This document shows positions 63,361-64,000 of a stretch of 64,000 bases of DNA, piece after piece; position 1 is the first letter of the stretch, and every line of letters starts with the position of its first letter. The stretch comes from Microbacterium sp. Leaf151 (lineage in GTDB: Bacteria > Actinomycetota > Actinomycetes > Actinomycetales > Microbacteriaceae). The stretch is taken from NCBI RefSeq assembly GCF_001424225.1, contig NZ_LMOR01000004.1, positions 186,001 to 250,000 on the forward strand. Reading direction: 5' to 3'. The notes under the pieces were generated by a model. It was given only the letters and a program-made list of their open reading frames with translations. It was not told the origin of the DNA and ran no database searches. The translations under genes were made by a program, and so were the position numbers.

Positions 63361-64000
63361 TCACGACGACAGCAAAGCCGTCCGAGCCGCCATCGTGCGC
63401 TCGAGCAGATAGCGCTCGGTCGCCGGTGCGTGCGGATCGCGGCCCGACAATGACCGCTGTCGCGCGGCGGCCAGTGCCGTGGCGTCGACGATGAACGTCT
63501 TCATCACCGCGGACCGGTCGCCGGGGAGGGTGCGCGCCCAGGCCACCGCGGAGCGGCGCCCGGGACCGGTGGCGAGCATGTCGACCTCTTGCGGGGTGAA
63601 CCAACCGGCCGCCGCGTACTCGCCGAGACGGGCCCGGGTCAGGCGGGTCTCCTCGCGTCGCAGCGCCAGGACGCCGAGGATGAACAACACGAACAGCGGC
63701 ACCTGTAGAGCCGCATACAGCTCGAAGAAGTCGAAGAACGTGGCCGAGCCGTTCCACAGTGCGTGCAGCACGATCGCGCCGATCACCCCGGGGATGCCGT
63801 AGGCCAGCGCCGCGCGCGTGCTCAGACCGCGGCGGGCGGCCAGGCCGAAAGCGAAGCCCGCGAGGCTGGTGAACATGACGTGCGCGAACGGGGAAAGCAC
63901 CGCCCGGAGGAAGAAGGTGCTCGCCACCTGCCCCGGCCCGCCCTCGAGGTAGCTGATGGCGAAGTACTGCACGTTCTCGGTGAGGGCGAATCCCGCCCCG
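63361..64000 (-). CDS. PrsW family intramembrane metalloprotease, C-terminal part
   Basis: The reading frame runs past the window end (5' end missing). Visible sequence begins GAGFALTENVQYFAISYLEG, matching the PrsW FALTEN motif, followed by several membrane segments (AHVMFTSLAGFAFGLAA, IPGVIGAIVLHALWNGSA with a His, PLFVLFILGVLAL) and a soluble C-terminal tail of about 90 residues. In B. subtilis PrsW cuts an anti-sigma factor; here its substrate is unknown. A candidate stop hairpin lies downstream. Confidence 0.82.
   Translation of the reverse strand, partial: GAGFALTENVQYFAISYLEGGPGQVASTFFLRAVLSPFAHVMFTSLAGFAFGLAARRGLSTRAALAYGIPGVIGAIVLHALWNGSATFFDFFELYAALQVPLFVLFILGVLALRREETRLTRARLGEYAAAGWFTPQEVDMLATGPGRRSAVAWARTLPGDRSAVMKTFIVDATALAAARQRSLSGRDPHAPATERYLLERTMAARTALLSS

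Overview
The window is a high-GC (about 70% by eye), gene-dense actinobacterial chromosome segment, most likely from the family Microbacteriaceae and plausibly Microbacterium. The reasons are the GC-driven codon usage, a PriA-type HisA, ClgR, DUF3046 and DUF1844 proteins, an LLM/FMN-reductase 'duo', and a gene order that follows the long conserved block known from Mycobacterium tuberculosis (lexA, hflX, dapF, miaA, miaB, recX, recA, DUF3046, clgR, pgsA, ftsK, rnj, dapA, folA, thyA, dapB, pnp, rpsO). No tRNA, rRNA, transposase, integrase or CRISPR array was seen.

Layout. 0-1.0 kb: infC-rpmI-rplT on the minus strand, with infC apparently starting at ATC. 1.2-2.1 kb: a DUF1844 gene and a repeat- and hairpin-rich gap. 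2.1-6.0 kb: a minus-strand histidine operon, hisC-hisB-hisH-priA, ending in an SseB-like gene, with ATGA-type overlaps between hisC/hisB and hisB/hisH. 6.1-7.4 kb: a small LysM membrane protein divergent from lexA, with SOS-like boxes between. 7.5-11.9 kb: an S9 peptidase, HflX and an RsmC-like methyltransferase. 12-20.5 kb: dapF, miaA-miaB, a large LuxR-type ATPase regulator, recX and recA, with a 44-bp tandem array holding the stop codons of luxR and recX. 21-28 kb: DUF3046, clgR, cinA-pgsA-ftsK, a GNAT gene and rnj. 28-40 kb: dapA, a Nudix gene, SDR-folA-thyA, thioredoxin-DUF4395, OsmC and an epimerase, a TPR membrane gene with dapB, a phosphatase, a degenerate aldo/keto reductase and pnp.

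40.4-58.4 kb looks like an accessory block between pnp and rpsO, which are normally close together. It holds a secreted coiled-coil/lysozyme-like protein, a fused glycosyltransferase-SGNH hydrolase, a DedA protein, a fructosamine kinase, a NUC nuclease, an LLM monooxygenase/FMN reductase pair, an efeUOB iron-uptake operon with a DtxR/IdeR-like box, a 2OG-Fe dioxygenase, and a clearly AT-richer two-gene unit coding a DUF262 protein and a HipA-family kinase without HipB. 58.6-64 kb returns to rpsO, DUF167, MFS and EamA transporters, YceI, an FKBP and the end of a PrsW-like protease.

The most interesting items are the DUF262-HipA pair, the GT4-SGNH fusion, the aldo/keto reductase that has lost two catalytic residues, the non-AUG infC start, the 44-bp array shared by two convergent genes, a recurring leaderless-promoter pattern, and a strong excess of the heptamer GGATGCC/GGCATCC that is missing from the DUF262-HipA unit.
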